A stretch of DNA of 64,000 nt from Chitinophagales bacterium. Its GTDB lineage: Bacteria > Bacteroidota > Bacteroidia > Chitinophagales > Chitinophagaceae. Numbering within the stretch: the stretch's first letter is position 1; each line of letters begins with the position of its first letter. Positions 32,580 to 42,004 of this stretch are shown piece by piece. A program made the position numbers and the translations under genes. The notes under the pieces were generated by a model. That model was not told where the DNA came from, made no database searches, and saw only the letters and a list, made by a program, of their open reading frames with translations. The stretch lies in assembly GCA_020636575.1 (NCBI GenBank), contig JACJXP010000001.1, positions 372,001 to 436,000 of the forward strand, read 5' to 3'.

Positions 32580-32957
32580 ATGAAAAATTTTATTTTATTA
32601 GCTATAGTTTTCTTTATACAGCAGGAACTTTTTTCACAGGATATATCTGGCAACTGGCTGTCTGAGGACACAAGTCGTATCTATTCGATCTACAAAACCA
32701 GAAATAGTTACGAGGCTAAGATCTTTTCCAGCTCAAGAGAAAATGACAAAGAAGGTATATTAATAATTAGAAAGGCTAAGAAAAAGAAAAACAAATATAA
32801 AGGGATTATTATCGCAGTTGATGACGGATTAGAAAGGTCTGTCATTATAACTACAGATAGAAAAAAAGTTAATACCCTAAAGCTAAAAATAAGACGACTA
32901 ATTATTTTTCCAGTTACAATATATTGGCATAAACAAACGGTAGGTCAAAATAGCTAA
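32580..32957 (+). CDS. Small exported protein, possibly DUF2147-like
   Basis: 125 residues with signal peptide MKNFILLAIVFFIQQELFSQ. The mature part, DISGNWLSEDTSRIYSIYK onward, resembles the start of DUF2147 proteins (G-x-W followed by an aromatic strand), and is then very rich in Lys (KAKKKKNKYKG). The similarity is weak. It follows the outer-membrane gene after 47 bp and converges on the response-regulator gene. Confidence 0.5.
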   Translation: MKNFILLAIVFFIQQELFSQDISGNWLSEDTSRIYSIYKTRNSYEAKIFSSSRENDKEGILIIRKAKKKKNKYKGIIIAVDDGLERSVIITTDRKKVNTLKLKIRRLIIFPVTIYWHKQTVGQNS

Positions 32958-32960
32958 GAC

Positions 32961-33722
32961 CTACTTACGAAGCCAATTAAGGAATTCTGTAACTTTTCCC
33001 TTGCTCACTAAAACTTCAGGGTCATTCTCAGCTTTTAATTTAACAAGTAGCTTCCGTGCATAATGTTGCCTTATCTCTTTAACAGCATTACGGTTTATAA
33101 GAAATTTCCTGTTGACACGATAAAATGCCTGACCACATATCTGCTCAAGTTCATCAAGAGTATAATTAACCCGATATCTTTGATTAAGAATAGTAACCAT
33201 CTGTACCATTTTGTATTCAATATCAAAAAGAAGTACATCGCTGATCTTTATAGGGATGATCTTATCTCTTTCATTAATAAGTAAATAAGACTGTTTTGAG
33301 GAGCCGGAGGAAATCGCCTCCATATCATTTAAAATACTTCTATAGTCAAAATAGTTATTATTACCAGCTAACAATAAATTGTATTTATCTATAGCATTCT
33401 TAATTGTTCTTTTTGTAAAGGGCTTTAGGACATAGTCAATACCATTATTTTTAAAAGCTTCCAGGGCAAAAGCATCGTATGCAGTACAAAAAATAACCGG
33501 GATATTTATTTTTGCTTTATTGAATATCTCAAAACTTTTTCCGTCACCCAACTGAATATCAGAAAAGATCAGATCAGGGGCAGTGTTGTTTGCAAGATAT
33601 GATACCGCCTCTGTGACTGATGTAAGTGTTTTATCAACTTGAATATTTTCCGATATTTTAGCTAGTGTTTCCCTTAAATCCTCAGCCATTAATGGCTCAT
33701 CCTCAATGATGACTATCCTCAT
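32961..33722 (-). CDS. LytTR-family response regulator
   Basis: 253 residues from the ATG at 33722; a TTG at 33728 is the only longer start. Receiver domain: IIEDEPLMAEDL acidic pair, phosphoacceptor Asp in LIFSDIQLGDGKS, CTAYDAFALEAF and the conserved Lys in YVLKPFTKRTI. The C-terminal LytTR domain binds DNA (from about residue 155: INERDKIIPIKISDVLLFD, then FYRVNRKFLINRNAVKEI). It overlaps the histidine kinase gene by 20 bp. Targets are unknown. Confidence 0.93.
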   Translation of the reverse strand: MRIVIIEDEPLMAEDLRETLAKISENIQVDKTLTSVTEAVSYLANNTAPDLIFSDIQLGDGKSFEIFNKAKINIPVIFCTAYDAFALEAFKNNGIDYVLKPFTKRTIKNAIDKYNLLLAGNNNYFDYRSILNDMEAISSGSSKQSYLLINERDKIIPIKISDVLLFDIEYKMVQMVTILNQRYRVNYTLDELEQICGQAFYRVNRKFLINRNAVKEIRQHYARKLLVKLKAENDPEVLVSKGKVTEFLNWLRK

Positions 33723-34863
33723 ACTCAATTGTCTTTATTGTTACAGAAAAGATATATTCAGATTGTTTTATATCAACTCCATCTATTCCTAGTAGTTTAT
33801 AGCGTTCTGAAAGATTAGACAGTCCCAGACCTGGACTTTTGCTTACACTTCCTTTGATCTGCAGATTATTTTCAACTGTTATAGTTCCCGTTTCCTGGTT
33901 CCCTTTTATCTCTATTCGAAGTGGTTGGCTTTCAGTGGTAATATTATGTTTAATCGCATTCTCAATAAGTAACTGAACGGAGTAAACGGGTACCTTCTTG
34001 TTCATTAAATCATCAGAAACATCAATATGAAAATGTAATGAATTCCTAAATCGAACTTGCTGCATAATAAGGTAGTCGTCACATAGTTCAAGTTCTTCTC
34101 TCAGGCTTACAAGTATCTTTGACGAGTTTTCAGTGGAATAACGTAATAATCCAGATAACTTCAACAAATATTCTTCTGCTTCATCGGGTGATCGCCTGAT
34201 AAGAGACTTTAGTGTATTTAATGAATTAAATAAAAAATGAGGATGTAGTTGTTGCTTTAATTGATTATTCTTCGCCTCCAGGTTAGCCATATGCAAAAGA
34301 TTATTTTCATTCTCAATCTCCTCTTTCCGGGTACGAAGAAGAATCAATTCCATAAGAAAAATGATTATGATATTTATAGACTGAGCCTGAATTAAAGGAA
34401 AAATGAAAGGTCTTTCAGGCCCGGGACCAATAAACCTTTTGGGAGGAGGACTAAAAATACTGTCTTGAGGAAATTGCAAAGTCATCTCTGTTTTGCTGCC
34501 TTTTGCCGAATCTATCATGTTTGACTGTGGGTCATTTTGAGAAATTTTTCTCTGATAAGGGCCCACAGGCTTTGGCCTGACTGACTGAAAGAAAACAGAC
34601 ATGATAATAACTGAACTTACAATACTAACTAAATACCGTAACCAGGCTTTTGTTAGAAAAGCGGAGAAAGAAGTAAACCATAGAAGCAGGATGTTAATCG
34701 TCCAGAATATTAAAGTTATCCCTGTAATAAATAAGAATGCCTTGGGAACCCTGCTAAAATCGATACGTTCAATAACAAGAGCAGGGATGGAACCAAAAAG
34801 TCCAAAAAGAGGAGCACTTAACAAAGCAATAATTACAAGCCTCTTATAGGGAAATATCCGCAT
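33703..34863 (-). CDS. Sensor histidine kinase (LytS/YehU-type)
   Basis: 386 residues with four N-terminal membrane helices and a proline-rich extracytoplasmic segment (about 120-150). The phosphoacceptor His is in LHPHFLFNSLNTLKSL, and an incomplete ATPase domain has LLIENAIKHNI and GLGLSNLSERY, typical of the PF06580 histidine kinases that pair with LytTR regulators. It is directly upstream of, and overlapping, its regulator. Confidence 0.93.
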   Translation of the reverse strand: MRIFPYKRLVIIALLSAPLFGLFGSIPALVIERIDFSRVPKAFLFITGITLIFWTINILLLWFTSFSAFLTKAWLRYLVSIVSSVIIMSVFFQSVRPKPVGPYQRKISQNDPQSNMIDSAKGSKTEMTLQFPQDSIFSPPPKRFIGPGPERPFIFPLIQAQSINIIIIFLMELILLRTRKEEIENENNLLHMANLEAKNNQLKQQLHPHFLFNSLNTLKSLIRRSPDEAEEYLLKLSGLLRYSTENSSKILVSLREELELCDDYLIMQQVRFRNSLHFHIDVSDDLMNKKVPVYSVQLLIENAIKHNITTESQPLRIEIKGNQETGTITVENNLQIKGSVSKSPGLGLSNLSERYKLLGIDGVDIKQSEYIFSVTIKTIEYEDSHH

Positions 34864-34966
34864 CCTGTAAAAATAGAATGCAGATAAAAAGAAAAATTTT
34901 AAAACTTATGAAACAGGCAAGATTAACATTAAATTGGCCAAAGAAGGATTTAAACACAATGATTAC

Positions 34967-35734
34967 TCAACAGTCAAAAAGTTGAATTGAATTATTGATA
35001 GTATAATGCACCACTTCTTCAGTAGAAATACCTTTGATCTCAGAAATTTTAGTCACAATATATTTTAAGTAAGCAGGCTCATTTCTCTTTCCTCTATAAG
35101 GAACCGGAGCCAGGTAAGGAGCATCCGTTTCAAGCACTATATGCTTCATGTCAATTTCCTTCATCACTTTATCCAGTCCCGAATTTTTAAATGTGACTAC
35201 CCCGCCAATTCCCATATAAAAGCCAAGATCTATGATCTTACCTGCCTGTTCTTCATTTCCGGAAAAACAATGAAATACTCCTTTCAATCTACCATCCTGC
35301 TGTTCTTTTATTACATCAATACATTCATCAATAGAGTTTCTGGAATGTATGACTACCGGAATATCAAACTCTTTTGCCCACTCGATTTGCTCATTAAAAG
35401 CAATGTATTGCTCAGCTGTAAAAGTTTTGTCCCAGTAAAAATCAAGTCCTGTTTCGCCAATTGCCACAAATTTTCTTTTATCAAGGTGCTCCCTGGCAAT
35501 CTTTAGCTCTTCCCGAAAATTCTCTTTCACAGAACATGGGTGTAATCCCATCATGGCAAGACAAACCTCAGGGGCCATCTTTTCAAGTTCCAGCATTTGT
35601 TCATGAGTGCTATTATCAATAGCAGGGAGAAGTATTTTTTCTACCCCTTCATTTTCAGCATTTTGCAGAACTCCAACGATATCTTCTTTAAAATCAGGCA
35701 AATAAATATGTGAGTGAGTATCAATTAAAGGCAT
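34967..35734 (-). CDS. tatD: TatD-family metal-dependent hydrolase
   Basis: 255 residues with the TIM-barrel amidohydrolase ligands: IDTHSHIYLPDF, GLHPCSV, IGETGLDFYW, VVIHSRNS, FHCFSG and LETDAPYLAPVPYRGKRNEP. TatD proteins are Mg-dependent 3-prime-5-prime DNases involved in DNA repair or turnover. Length and motif set are complete. It is separated from the histidine kinase gene by about 100 bp. Confidence 0.93.
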   Translation of the reverse strand: MPLIDTHSHIYLPDFKEDIVGVLQNAENEGVEKILLPAIDNSTHEQMLELEKMAPEVCLAMMGLHPCSVKENFREELKIAREHLDKRKFVAIGETGLDFYWDKTFTAEQYIAFNEQIEWAKEFDIPVVIHSRNSIDECIDVIKEQQDGRLKGVFHCFSGNEEQAGKIIDLGFYMGIGGVVTFKNSGLDKVMKEIDMKHIVLETDAPYLAPVPYRGKRNEPAYLKYIVTKISEIKGISTEEVVHYTINNSIQLFDC

Positions 35735-35843
35735 AACTGTCGTTTCAAAAACAAATCTCCAAAAAATTTAAGATTCTTTTAAACCTTATAAACTGAAAGC
35801 CATCCTATTATCGTTAAAATCTCCAAAACCCAAATACAATTTT

Positions 35844-36746
35844 ATGAAATCGAGGCAATCTTTTAATGGATTATTGGCCATTTTATTGACTTTCAGCATT
35901 TTATCGATTATTTCCTGTCAAAAAGAAAATAGCGGAACAACTGATCAACAGGAAGCAGAAATGGCCAGGGCATCTGGTGAGGCCAATGCCGAGGCGGAAT
36001 CTGTTTTTGATAAGGTTTTTGATGATGTAATGGGCGCTAATGACGAAGTAGGTGTATCCGGGACAGGTATTTTTTACGGCAGAACCGACACACTTGTTCC
36101 TGTACCCAGATGCTTTACTGTAACCGTTGAGCACCCTAACAATACTCCTTTTCCTGTAGTAATTACTATAGACTTTGGAACAACCGGATGTACCGGTCCT
36201 GACGGTCGTGTAAGAAGAGGAAAAATAATTACAGAATATACTGCCCGCCTGATCATGCCGGGTGCCATGGCTACTACAACGTTTGATGGTTATTATGTGA
36301 ATGATGTGCATGTAGAGGGAACACACAAAATCACTAATACAGCCACAACCAATACTGGTGCAAGGCAGTTCACAATAATCGTAACTGATGGCAAGTTGAC
36401 CAAGCCAAACGGGAACTATATTAAATGGAATAGCGAAAAGCATATTACCCAAATTGAAGGCATTGTTACCCCATCACCATTAGATGATATTTACAAAATT
36501 GAAGGGGGCAGTCATGGCCAGATTTTGAGGGGAAATTTATTGGTAGGATGGCAGTCCAGTATCACTGAACCATTGATTAAGAGGATTTTATGCCGTTGGT
36601 TGGTCAAAGGTCGTGTTCGTACTGTCCGGGTGAATGCCAGCACTAACACCCCCTGGGTGGCTATATTAGACTTTGGCAACGGGCAATGCGACAACCAGGC
36701 TACCCTTTCCATCAATGGGCAAACCTTTCAAATTACTTTGCCATAA
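35844..36746 (+). CDS. Hypothetical lipoprotein
   Basis: 300 residues; lipobox ILSIISC (about Cys25). The N-terminal 50 residues after lipidation are acidic and low in complexity (QQEAEMARASGEANAEAES), then a beta-rich domain follows with TFDGYYVNDVHVEGTHKITN, WNSEKHITQIEG and a Cys-containing end LDFGNGQCDNQATLSING. I recognise no family beyond Bacteroidota hypothetical lipoproteins. A strong terminator follows. Confidence 0.75.
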   Translation: MKSRQSFNGLLAILLTFSILSIISCQKENSGTTDQQEAEMARASGEANAEAESVFDKVFDDVMGANDEVGVSGTGIFYGRTDTLVPVPRCFTVTVEHPNNTPFPVVITIDFGTTGCTGPDGRVRRGKIITEYTARLIMPGAMATTTFDGYYVNDVHVEGTHKITNTATTNTGARQFTIIVTDGKLTKPNGNYIKWNSEKHITQIEGIVTPSPLDDIYKIEGGSHGQILRGNLLVGWQSSITEPLIKRILCRWLVKGRVRTVRVNASTNTPWVAILDFGNGQCDNQATLSINGQTFQITLP

Positions 36747-36799
36747 TTAAAAAATTATTATACCTTTAAACCAGTTTTCATAGGGTACGGATTAAAAAC

Positions 36800-36832
36800 G
36801 GGCCAGGGTTTCTACCCAGGCCCTAACTTTTT
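36800..36832 (+). terminator. Rho-independent terminator after hypothetical lipoprotein
   Basis: Stem GGGCC / GGCCC, extended inward by GGGT / ACCC across one A-A mismatch; tetraloop TTCT; tail TAACTTTTT. Confidence 0.85.
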
Positions 36833-36882
36833 AATACACAACGATTCATCAAGGCTAAAAAAATTGCAACCGTTTGTAATTG

Positions 36883-37515
36883 TTATTTCTTTATTACCTC
36901 AAACCTGTAGCCCCTTTCACTGAAAAATTTTAAGGTTTCTGACAAAGCGTATTTCATTCTTGAAAATGCTTTTTCACTATCATGAAAAACGATGATAGAC
37001 CCCGGCTTAGCCGAGTCAATAACCCCCTTTAAGCACTCTTCAGGGGAACGTTCCGTATCAAAATCACCGCTTAAAACACTCCACATGACAATAACCGGAT
37101 CCTTTACATTTATAGCCCCGGAAACCGATTTAGCCTGTGAACTACGCAACTTTCCGTAAGGAGGCCTGAAAAGCGCTGATTCAATCAAAAAAGCAGCCTT
37201 TCTGATATTCTCAAAATAATCGGAATCATCAGTTTGCCAACCGTTTAAGTGATCATGAGTATGATTTCCCACTGCATGCCCTTTTGAAATGATCTCGCCA
37301 TATATTTTCGGGTAAGCCTCAACGTTTTTCCCGATACAGAAAAAAGTCGCTTTTGCCCCATATTTTTCCAATTCATCTAATACAAAAGGTGTTGCCTCCG
37401 GGTGTGGCCCATCGTCAAAAGTTAAAAAGATAACTTTTTCCTTTGTAGCAACACTCCACCGTCTTTTGGGATAAAACATCCGCAGCCACCATGGCGTAGT
37501 GATCAGGTATCGCAT
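36883..37515 (-). CDS. Polysaccharide deacetylase-family protein (NodB homology)
   Basis: 210 residues from the ATG at 37515 (a GTG at 37524 would add three). NodB motifs in order: LTFDDGPHPEAT, GNHTHDHLNGW, FRPPYGKLR and VMWSVLSGDFD, and a final IIVFHDSEKAF. These give the Asp, His and His metal site of carbohydrate esterase family 4. There is no obvious signal peptide, although the N-terminus is basic and aromatic. The substrate is unknown; peptidoglycan or an acetylated polysaccharide is likely. Confidence 0.88.
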   Translation of the reverse strand: MRYLITTPWWLRMFYPKRRWSVATKEKVIFLTFDDGPHPEATPFVLDELEKYGAKATFFCIGKNVEAYPKIYGEIISKGHAVGNHTHDHLNGWQTDDSDYFENIRKAAFLIESALFRPPYGKLRSSQAKSVSGAINVKDPVIVMWSVLSGDFDTERSPEECLKGVIDSAKPGSIIVFHDSEKAFSRMKYALSETLKFFSERGYRFEVIKK

Positions 37516-37596
37516 ATCCCGCACAAGTTACTGGTAAATCAGTTTGTCCCCCTTATCTGTAATCTGCTTGAAGCTCTATAAGTTATCTTTGCCATC

Positions 37597-39120
37597 ATGG
37601 ATAAAAAGGTAAGAGTCAGGTTTGCACCCAGTCCCACCGGAGGATTACACCTGGGAGGGATGAGGACAGTTTTATACAACTATCTTTTTGCAAAAAAATA
37701 TAAAGGTGATTTTATTGTAAGAATTGAGGATACTGATCAAAGCCGGTATGTAGCCGGGGCGGAAGAATACATTTTTGATTGCCTGAAATGGTGTGGGCTT
37801 GAACCAAACGAAAGTGTACAACATGGTGGCAGTTACGGCCCCTACAGACAAAGTGAGAGAAAAGAACTTTACAGGAAGTATGCAGAACAATTAGTGAATG
37901 ATGGTTATGCATACTATGCCTTTGATACTACGGAAGAATTGGATAAAATGAGGAATGATTTTAAGACAGAAAAAAATCCCTCACCTCAGTATGATCACAG
38001 CATCCGTACAAAAATGCGTAATTCACTAACGCTGACAGACACTAAGGTAAAAGAACTGCTGGCCACAAATACAAGACATGTGATCAGGATCAAAATGCCT
38101 GAACAGGAAAGTATTTCATTTACAGATATGATCCGCGGTGAGGTCAATTTTGATTCCTCATTGGTGGACGACAAAGTTTTACTAAAGGCAGATGGGATGC
38201 CTACTTATCATCTTGCTGTGGTAGTGGATGATTATCTCATGGAGATCACTCATGCTTTTCGTGGTGAGGAATGGCTCCCTTCAGCGCCTGTCCACATCCT
38301 GTTGTGGAAATACCTTTTTGGTATTGAAAAAATGCCCGAATGGGCACATTTTCCCCTGATCCTTGGACCTAACGGAAAATTAAGTAAACGAGATGGTGCT
38401 AAATATGGGTTTCCTGTATTTGCCATGAACTGGACAGACCCCAAAACAGGAGATTTGACAGAGGGTTTTAAAGAAAAAGGATTTTTACCTGAAGCATTTA
38501 TAAATCTGCTTGCTTTATTAGGCTGGAATGATGGAACAGAACAAGAGATTTTTACTGTCGATGATCTCATAGATAAATTCACCATGGAAAGAGTTCATAG
38601 CAGCGGAGCACATTTTGATTATGAAAAGGCAAAATGGTTCAACCACGAATGGATCAAAAAGCTGGAGGTTTCCGGTTTAAGGTTTCCGGTTGGTGAATTA
38701 TTAACAAAAAATGGCTTTATTGTTTCTGATGAAACTTATTTGGACAAAGTAATTGAGTTGGTAAAAGACCGATGCACATTGCTTACCGATTTTATAGAAC
38801 AATCATCTTTTTTCTTTGCAACTCCTGAACATCCCGATCTTGATACGATAAAATCGAAGTGGAATGATCAAAAGCAGCTTTTTTTCCGGGAACTGATCCG
38901 GGCTTATAAATTATTATCCCTCTGGAATACTGTTGATCTTGAAAAAACCTTTAAAGAAATTGCAGCTGTTCATCAGCTAAAACCTGGCGAATTGATGCTT
39001 CCTTTCCGGATTATGCTGGTAGGAGGCAAATTTGGCCCCGGAGTATTTGAAATCGCCGATGTACTGGGGAAAACAGAAACTCTAAAGCGTATTGAAAAAA
39101 CTCTATCATTATTATCTTAG
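37597..39120 (+). CDS. gltX: Glutamyl-tRNA synthetase
   Basis: 507 residues. The class I HIGH-type motif is in FAPSPTGGLHLGGMR (about 8-22) and the KMSKS-type motif is KLSKRDG (about 263). VRIEDTDQSR and HAFRGEEWLPS are characteristic. It charges tRNA-Glu in the cytoplasm. Length fits the family and all motifs are intact. A B12-binding protein gene follows 8 bp later, an odd partner that may only share transcription. Confidence 0.96.
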   Translation: MDKKVRVRFAPSPTGGLHLGGMRTVLYNYLFAKKYKGDFIVRIEDTDQSRYVAGAEEYIFDCLKWCGLEPNESVQHGGSYGPYRQSERKELYRKYAEQLVNDGYAYYAFDTTEELDKMRNDFKTEKNPSPQYDHSIRTKMRNSLTLTDTKVKELLATNTRHVIRIKMPEQESISFTDMIRGEVNFDSSLVDDKVLLKADGMPTYHLAVVVDDYLMEITHAFRGEEWLPSAPVHILLWKYLFGIEKMPEWAHFPLILGPNGKLSKRDGAKYGFPVFAMNWTDPKTGDLTEGFKEKGFLPEAFINLLALLGWNDGTEQEIFTVDDLIDKFTMERVHSSGAHFDYEKAKWFNHEWIKKLEVSGLRFPVGELLTKNGFIVSDETYLDKVIELVKDRCTLLTDFIEQSSFFFATPEHPDLDTIKSKWNDQKQLFFRELIRAYKLLSLWNTVDLEKTFKEIAAVHQLKPGELMLPFRIMLVGGKFGPGVFEIADVLGKTETLKRIEKTLSLLS

Positions 39121-39128
39121 CTTTAATC

Positions 39129-39536
39129 ATGAACCGTCCGATCCGGGTATTAGTTGCAAAAGTTGGCCTTGATGGCCACGACCGTGGTGCCAAGGTTATT
39201 GCTACTGCTTTGCGGGATGCTGGCATGGAAGTAATTTATACAGGCCTGCGGCAAACACCTGAAATGGTAGTGAATGCAGCTTTGCAGGAAGATGTAGATG
39301 CCATCGGCATCAGCATTCTTTCTGGTGCACATATGACTGTTTTTCCAAAATTGGTGAACCTGATGAAGGAAAAAGAAATGATGGACGTACTGTTAACGGG
39401 TGGGGGAATTATTCCAGAGGATGATATGAAACAATTAAACGAAATGGGAGTTGGAAAACTTTTTGCCCCGGGAACATCCACTAATGAGATCAGTGCCTAT
39501 ATTACTGAACAGGTAAGAACAAATAGAAAGTTTTAA
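39129..39536 (+). CDS. Stand-alone cobalamin-binding domain protein (methylmalonyl-CoA mutase C-terminal type)
   Basis: 135 residues consisting only of a B12-binding fold: the DxHxxG motif is in LDGHDRGAKVI, SxL in ISILSGAH, and GG in LLTGGGIIP. These bind the cobalamin lower ligand and tail. It corresponds to the C-terminal domain of methylmalonyl-CoA mutase as a free subunit. A mutase catalytic partner is not in this window, but methylmalonyl-CoA epimerase is encoded at 61754-62155. Confidence 0.9.
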   Translation: MNRPIRVLVAKVGLDGHDRGAKVIATALRDAGMEVIYTGLRQTPEMVVNAALQEDVDAIGISILSGAHMTVFPKLVNLMKEKEMMDVLLTGGGIIPEDDMKQLNEMGVGKLFAPGTSTNEISAYITEQVRTNRKF

Positions 39537-39590
39537 TTCGCCAGCGATTGCTCCATACTTTATTTCATTCTTTCGTAAATTCATTCTTGT

Positions 39591-41039
39591 ATGGATGCAC
39601 ACCCTCTTTTATCAGATTATTTTGAGCAACCTGCTGTTTGGGATGAAATGTTTGCAGATGATGCGATAAGATCTCAATACAAGAATTTTGTTGCTGCCAT
39701 TGAAAATATTCTGCCCGAAGAAATGACCCGAAAAGATGAACAGGCCAAGAAATTATTCATGGCACAGGGTATTACATTCACTGTGTATAGCAGTGGAGAA
39801 GGCATTGAAAAAATATTTCCCTTTGATGTAGTTCCCCGCATTATTAAATGGGACGAATGGAAGCATATTGAAAAGGGTATTAAGCAGAGATTAAAAGCTT
39901 TAAATATTTTCCTCACAGATATTTATCATCAGCAATTTATTATCCGTGATGGCATCATTCCAGCAAAACTGATCTACTCCTGTCCCAATTTTCTGAGAGA
40001 AATGGTGAACGTAACGGTTCCTTTTGATATTTACACACATATTTCTGGCGTGGACCTCATCAGGGATCATGATGGAACTTTTTATGTTTTAGAGGATAAT
40101 CTCCGCACACCTTCAGGAGTATCCTATATGCTCGAAAACAGAAGCATTACTTACCGGATTTTTCCAGATCTGATACCAAAAAATAATGTGCTGCCTGTAA
40201 AGGATTACCCTGACAGACTTTTGAAAAATCTTTTGTCTCTTTCAAACAGGCAGAATAGTAACCCCGTAGTTGTACTGCTTACCCCGGGTATGTATAACTC
40301 AGCTTATTTTGAGCATAGTACTTTAGCCAGGCTGATGGGGATAGAGTTAGTAGAAGGACGGGATCTCGTAGTAGAAAACCATTTCGTTTACATGAAGACT
40401 ACAAGAGGCCTTGAAAAGGTAGATGTCATTTATCGGCGTGTAGATGATGATTTTATAGACCCGCTTGTTTTCAGACCTGATAGTATGCTTGGGGTTCCGG
40501 GTATTTACTGGGCATACAGAAAAGGAAATGTTTCTATAGTGAATGCAATGGGCAACGGGGTGGCAGATGATAAGGCTATTTATGCCTATGTGCCTGATAT
40601 GATCCGGTATTATCTTAACGAAGAACCTATTTTAAAAAACGTTCCAACCTACCAGATGGCTGATCTTGAAAAAAGGAAAATGGTGTTTGAAACAATGGAT
40701 AAAATGGTCATTAAAAGAACAAATGCCTCTGGTGGATACGGAATGTTGATTGGTAGCGATGCTACAGAAAAGCAAATGGATGAGTTTAAAAAAGCGATTG
40801 AAGAAGATCCCAGGAATTATATTGCTCAACCCATTATTAATCTTTCTTCATCTCCCTGTTATATTGGAGGTAAGTTACAACCCCGCCGGGTTGACCTTCG
40901 GCCTTATGCTTTATATGGGCCAGAAGGCGTAGATATAGTGCCGGGCGGACTTACCCGTGTGGCATTGAGAGAGGGCTCCCTTGTTGTAAACTCTTCACAA
41001 GGAGGCGGAAGTAAGGATACCTGGGTTTTAGGAAGTTAA
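39591..41039 (+). CDS. Circularly permuted ATP-grasp protein (type 2)
   Basis: 482 residues, with family landmarks RIIKWDEWKHIEKGIKQRLK, FLTDIYHQQFIIRDG, VLEDNLRTPSGVSYMLENR, VDVIYRRVDDDFIDP and ASGGYGMLIGSDA, ending with VDLRPYALYG and NSSQGGGSKDTWVL. This is the circularly permuted ATP-grasp type 2 (DUF404/DUF407) group. It is predicted to make an amide or peptide bond, but no substrate is known. The next two genes encode alpha-E and transglutaminase-like proteins, the conserved partner set. Confidence 0.92.
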   Translation: MDAHPLLSDYFEQPAVWDEMFADDAIRSQYKNFVAAIENILPEEMTRKDEQAKKLFMAQGITFTVYSSGEGIEKIFPFDVVPRIIKWDEWKHIEKGIKQRLKALNIFLTDIYHQQFIIRDGIIPAKLIYSCPNFLREMVNVTVPFDIYTHISGVDLIRDHDGTFYVLEDNLRTPSGVSYMLENRSITYRIFPDLIPKNNVLPVKDYPDRLLKNLLSLSNRQNSNPVVVLLTPGMYNSAYFEHSTLARLMGIELVEGRDLVVENHFVYMKTTRGLEKVDVIYRRVDDDFIDPLVFRPDSMLGVPGIYWAYRKGNVSIVNAMGNGVADDKAIYAYVPDMIRYYLNEEPILKNVPTYQMADLEKRKMVFETMDKMVIKRTNASGGYGMLIGSDATEKQMDEFKKAIEEDPRNYIAQPIINLSSSPCYIGGKLQPRRVDLRPYALYGPEGVDIVPGGLTRVALREGSLVVNSSQGGGSKDTWVLGS

Positions 41040-41066
41040 ACTAACAACTATAAACTATACTAACTA

Positions 41067-41999
41067 ATGCTGAGTCGTGTTGCTGAATCAATATTCTGGA
41101 TGGCCAGGTATATGGAAAGAACAAATCGTATGCTTCGGATGCTCCATACAAAATATATATCCTCCCAGGATGAAATAACAGACTTTAGCTGGAACTCTGT
41201 ACTGAAAACATATAGTGATAAACCGGAAGAAGAATTCGTATTGTTCGAAAAAGATTCTTCCAAAGTACTGGAACACCTGGTAACAGACAGGGATAATAGC
41301 TTTTCCGTAATCAATAATATCATCCGGGCACGGGAAAATGCCCGGTCAGTTCAGGATCATATTACCAAAGAAGTTTGGCAATGTCTCAATGAGTATTTCC
41401 ATGTGATCAGGGATCCGAGCATTGAATTTAATATCCAAAAAGGCGATCCTGTAACATCATTGGAAATATTGATACGGCAGGGAATGCTTTACAATGGGAC
41501 TGTTGATGTGACCATGGCCAGGGAAGAAGGTTTTAACTTTCTGAATATTGGCCGATTCCTTTCCCGTGCTGTTATTACGACAGACCTCCTGAACATCAAA
41601 TTAACTGAATATAATTATGACCTGAAAAAACATGCCGAAGACCCCACCTGGCGATTTTTACTCTATTCTCTTTCGGGTTATGAATTGTATTTAAAAACAA
41701 ACAGGGGTAACCTATATGCAAAGTTGGTGATCGAGCATGTTCTTTATAACACTGATTTTCCTCACTCGTTATTATATTCCTTAACCAGGTTAAAACGGTA
41801 CTTTGAAAGATTAAAAGATAAAAGCACCCCGGAAAGTTATAGCCAGTTGGAGTTCAGGATAGGACGATGCTTTAATAATATAAAATATAGTAATATCGCA
41901 GGCAATAGTGAGTTATTAAAAAAATTTCTCCAGGAGATACGAGGAGAGTTATTTGACATAGCCAACTTATTCAACAAACTTTATTTTGGAAATACTTAA
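41067..41999 (+). CDS. Alpha-E domain protein
   Basis: 310 residues, all-helical, opening with MLSRVAESIFWMARYMERT, which is diagnostic for alpha-E. Its biochemical role is unknown; the family almost always accompanies a circularly permuted ATP-grasp and a transglutaminase-like protease. It lies 27 bp after the ATP-grasp gene and 5 bp before the transglutaminase gene. Confidence 0.93.
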   Translation: MLSRVAESIFWMARYMERTNRMLRMLHTKYISSQDEITDFSWNSVLKTYSDKPEEEFVLFEKDSSKVLEHLVTDRDNSFSVINNIIRARENARSVQDHITKEVWQCLNEYFHVIRDPSIEFNIQKGDPVTSLEILIRQGMLYNGTVDVTMAREEGFNFLNIGRFLSRAVITTDLLNIKLTEYNYDLKKHAEDPTWRFLLYSLSGYELYLKTNRGNLYAKLVIEHVLYNTDFPHSLLYSLTRLKRYFERLKDKSTPESYSQLEFRIGRCFNNIKYSNIAGNSELLKKFLQEIRGELFDIANLFNKLYFGNT

Positions 42000-42004
42000 T
42001 CCGT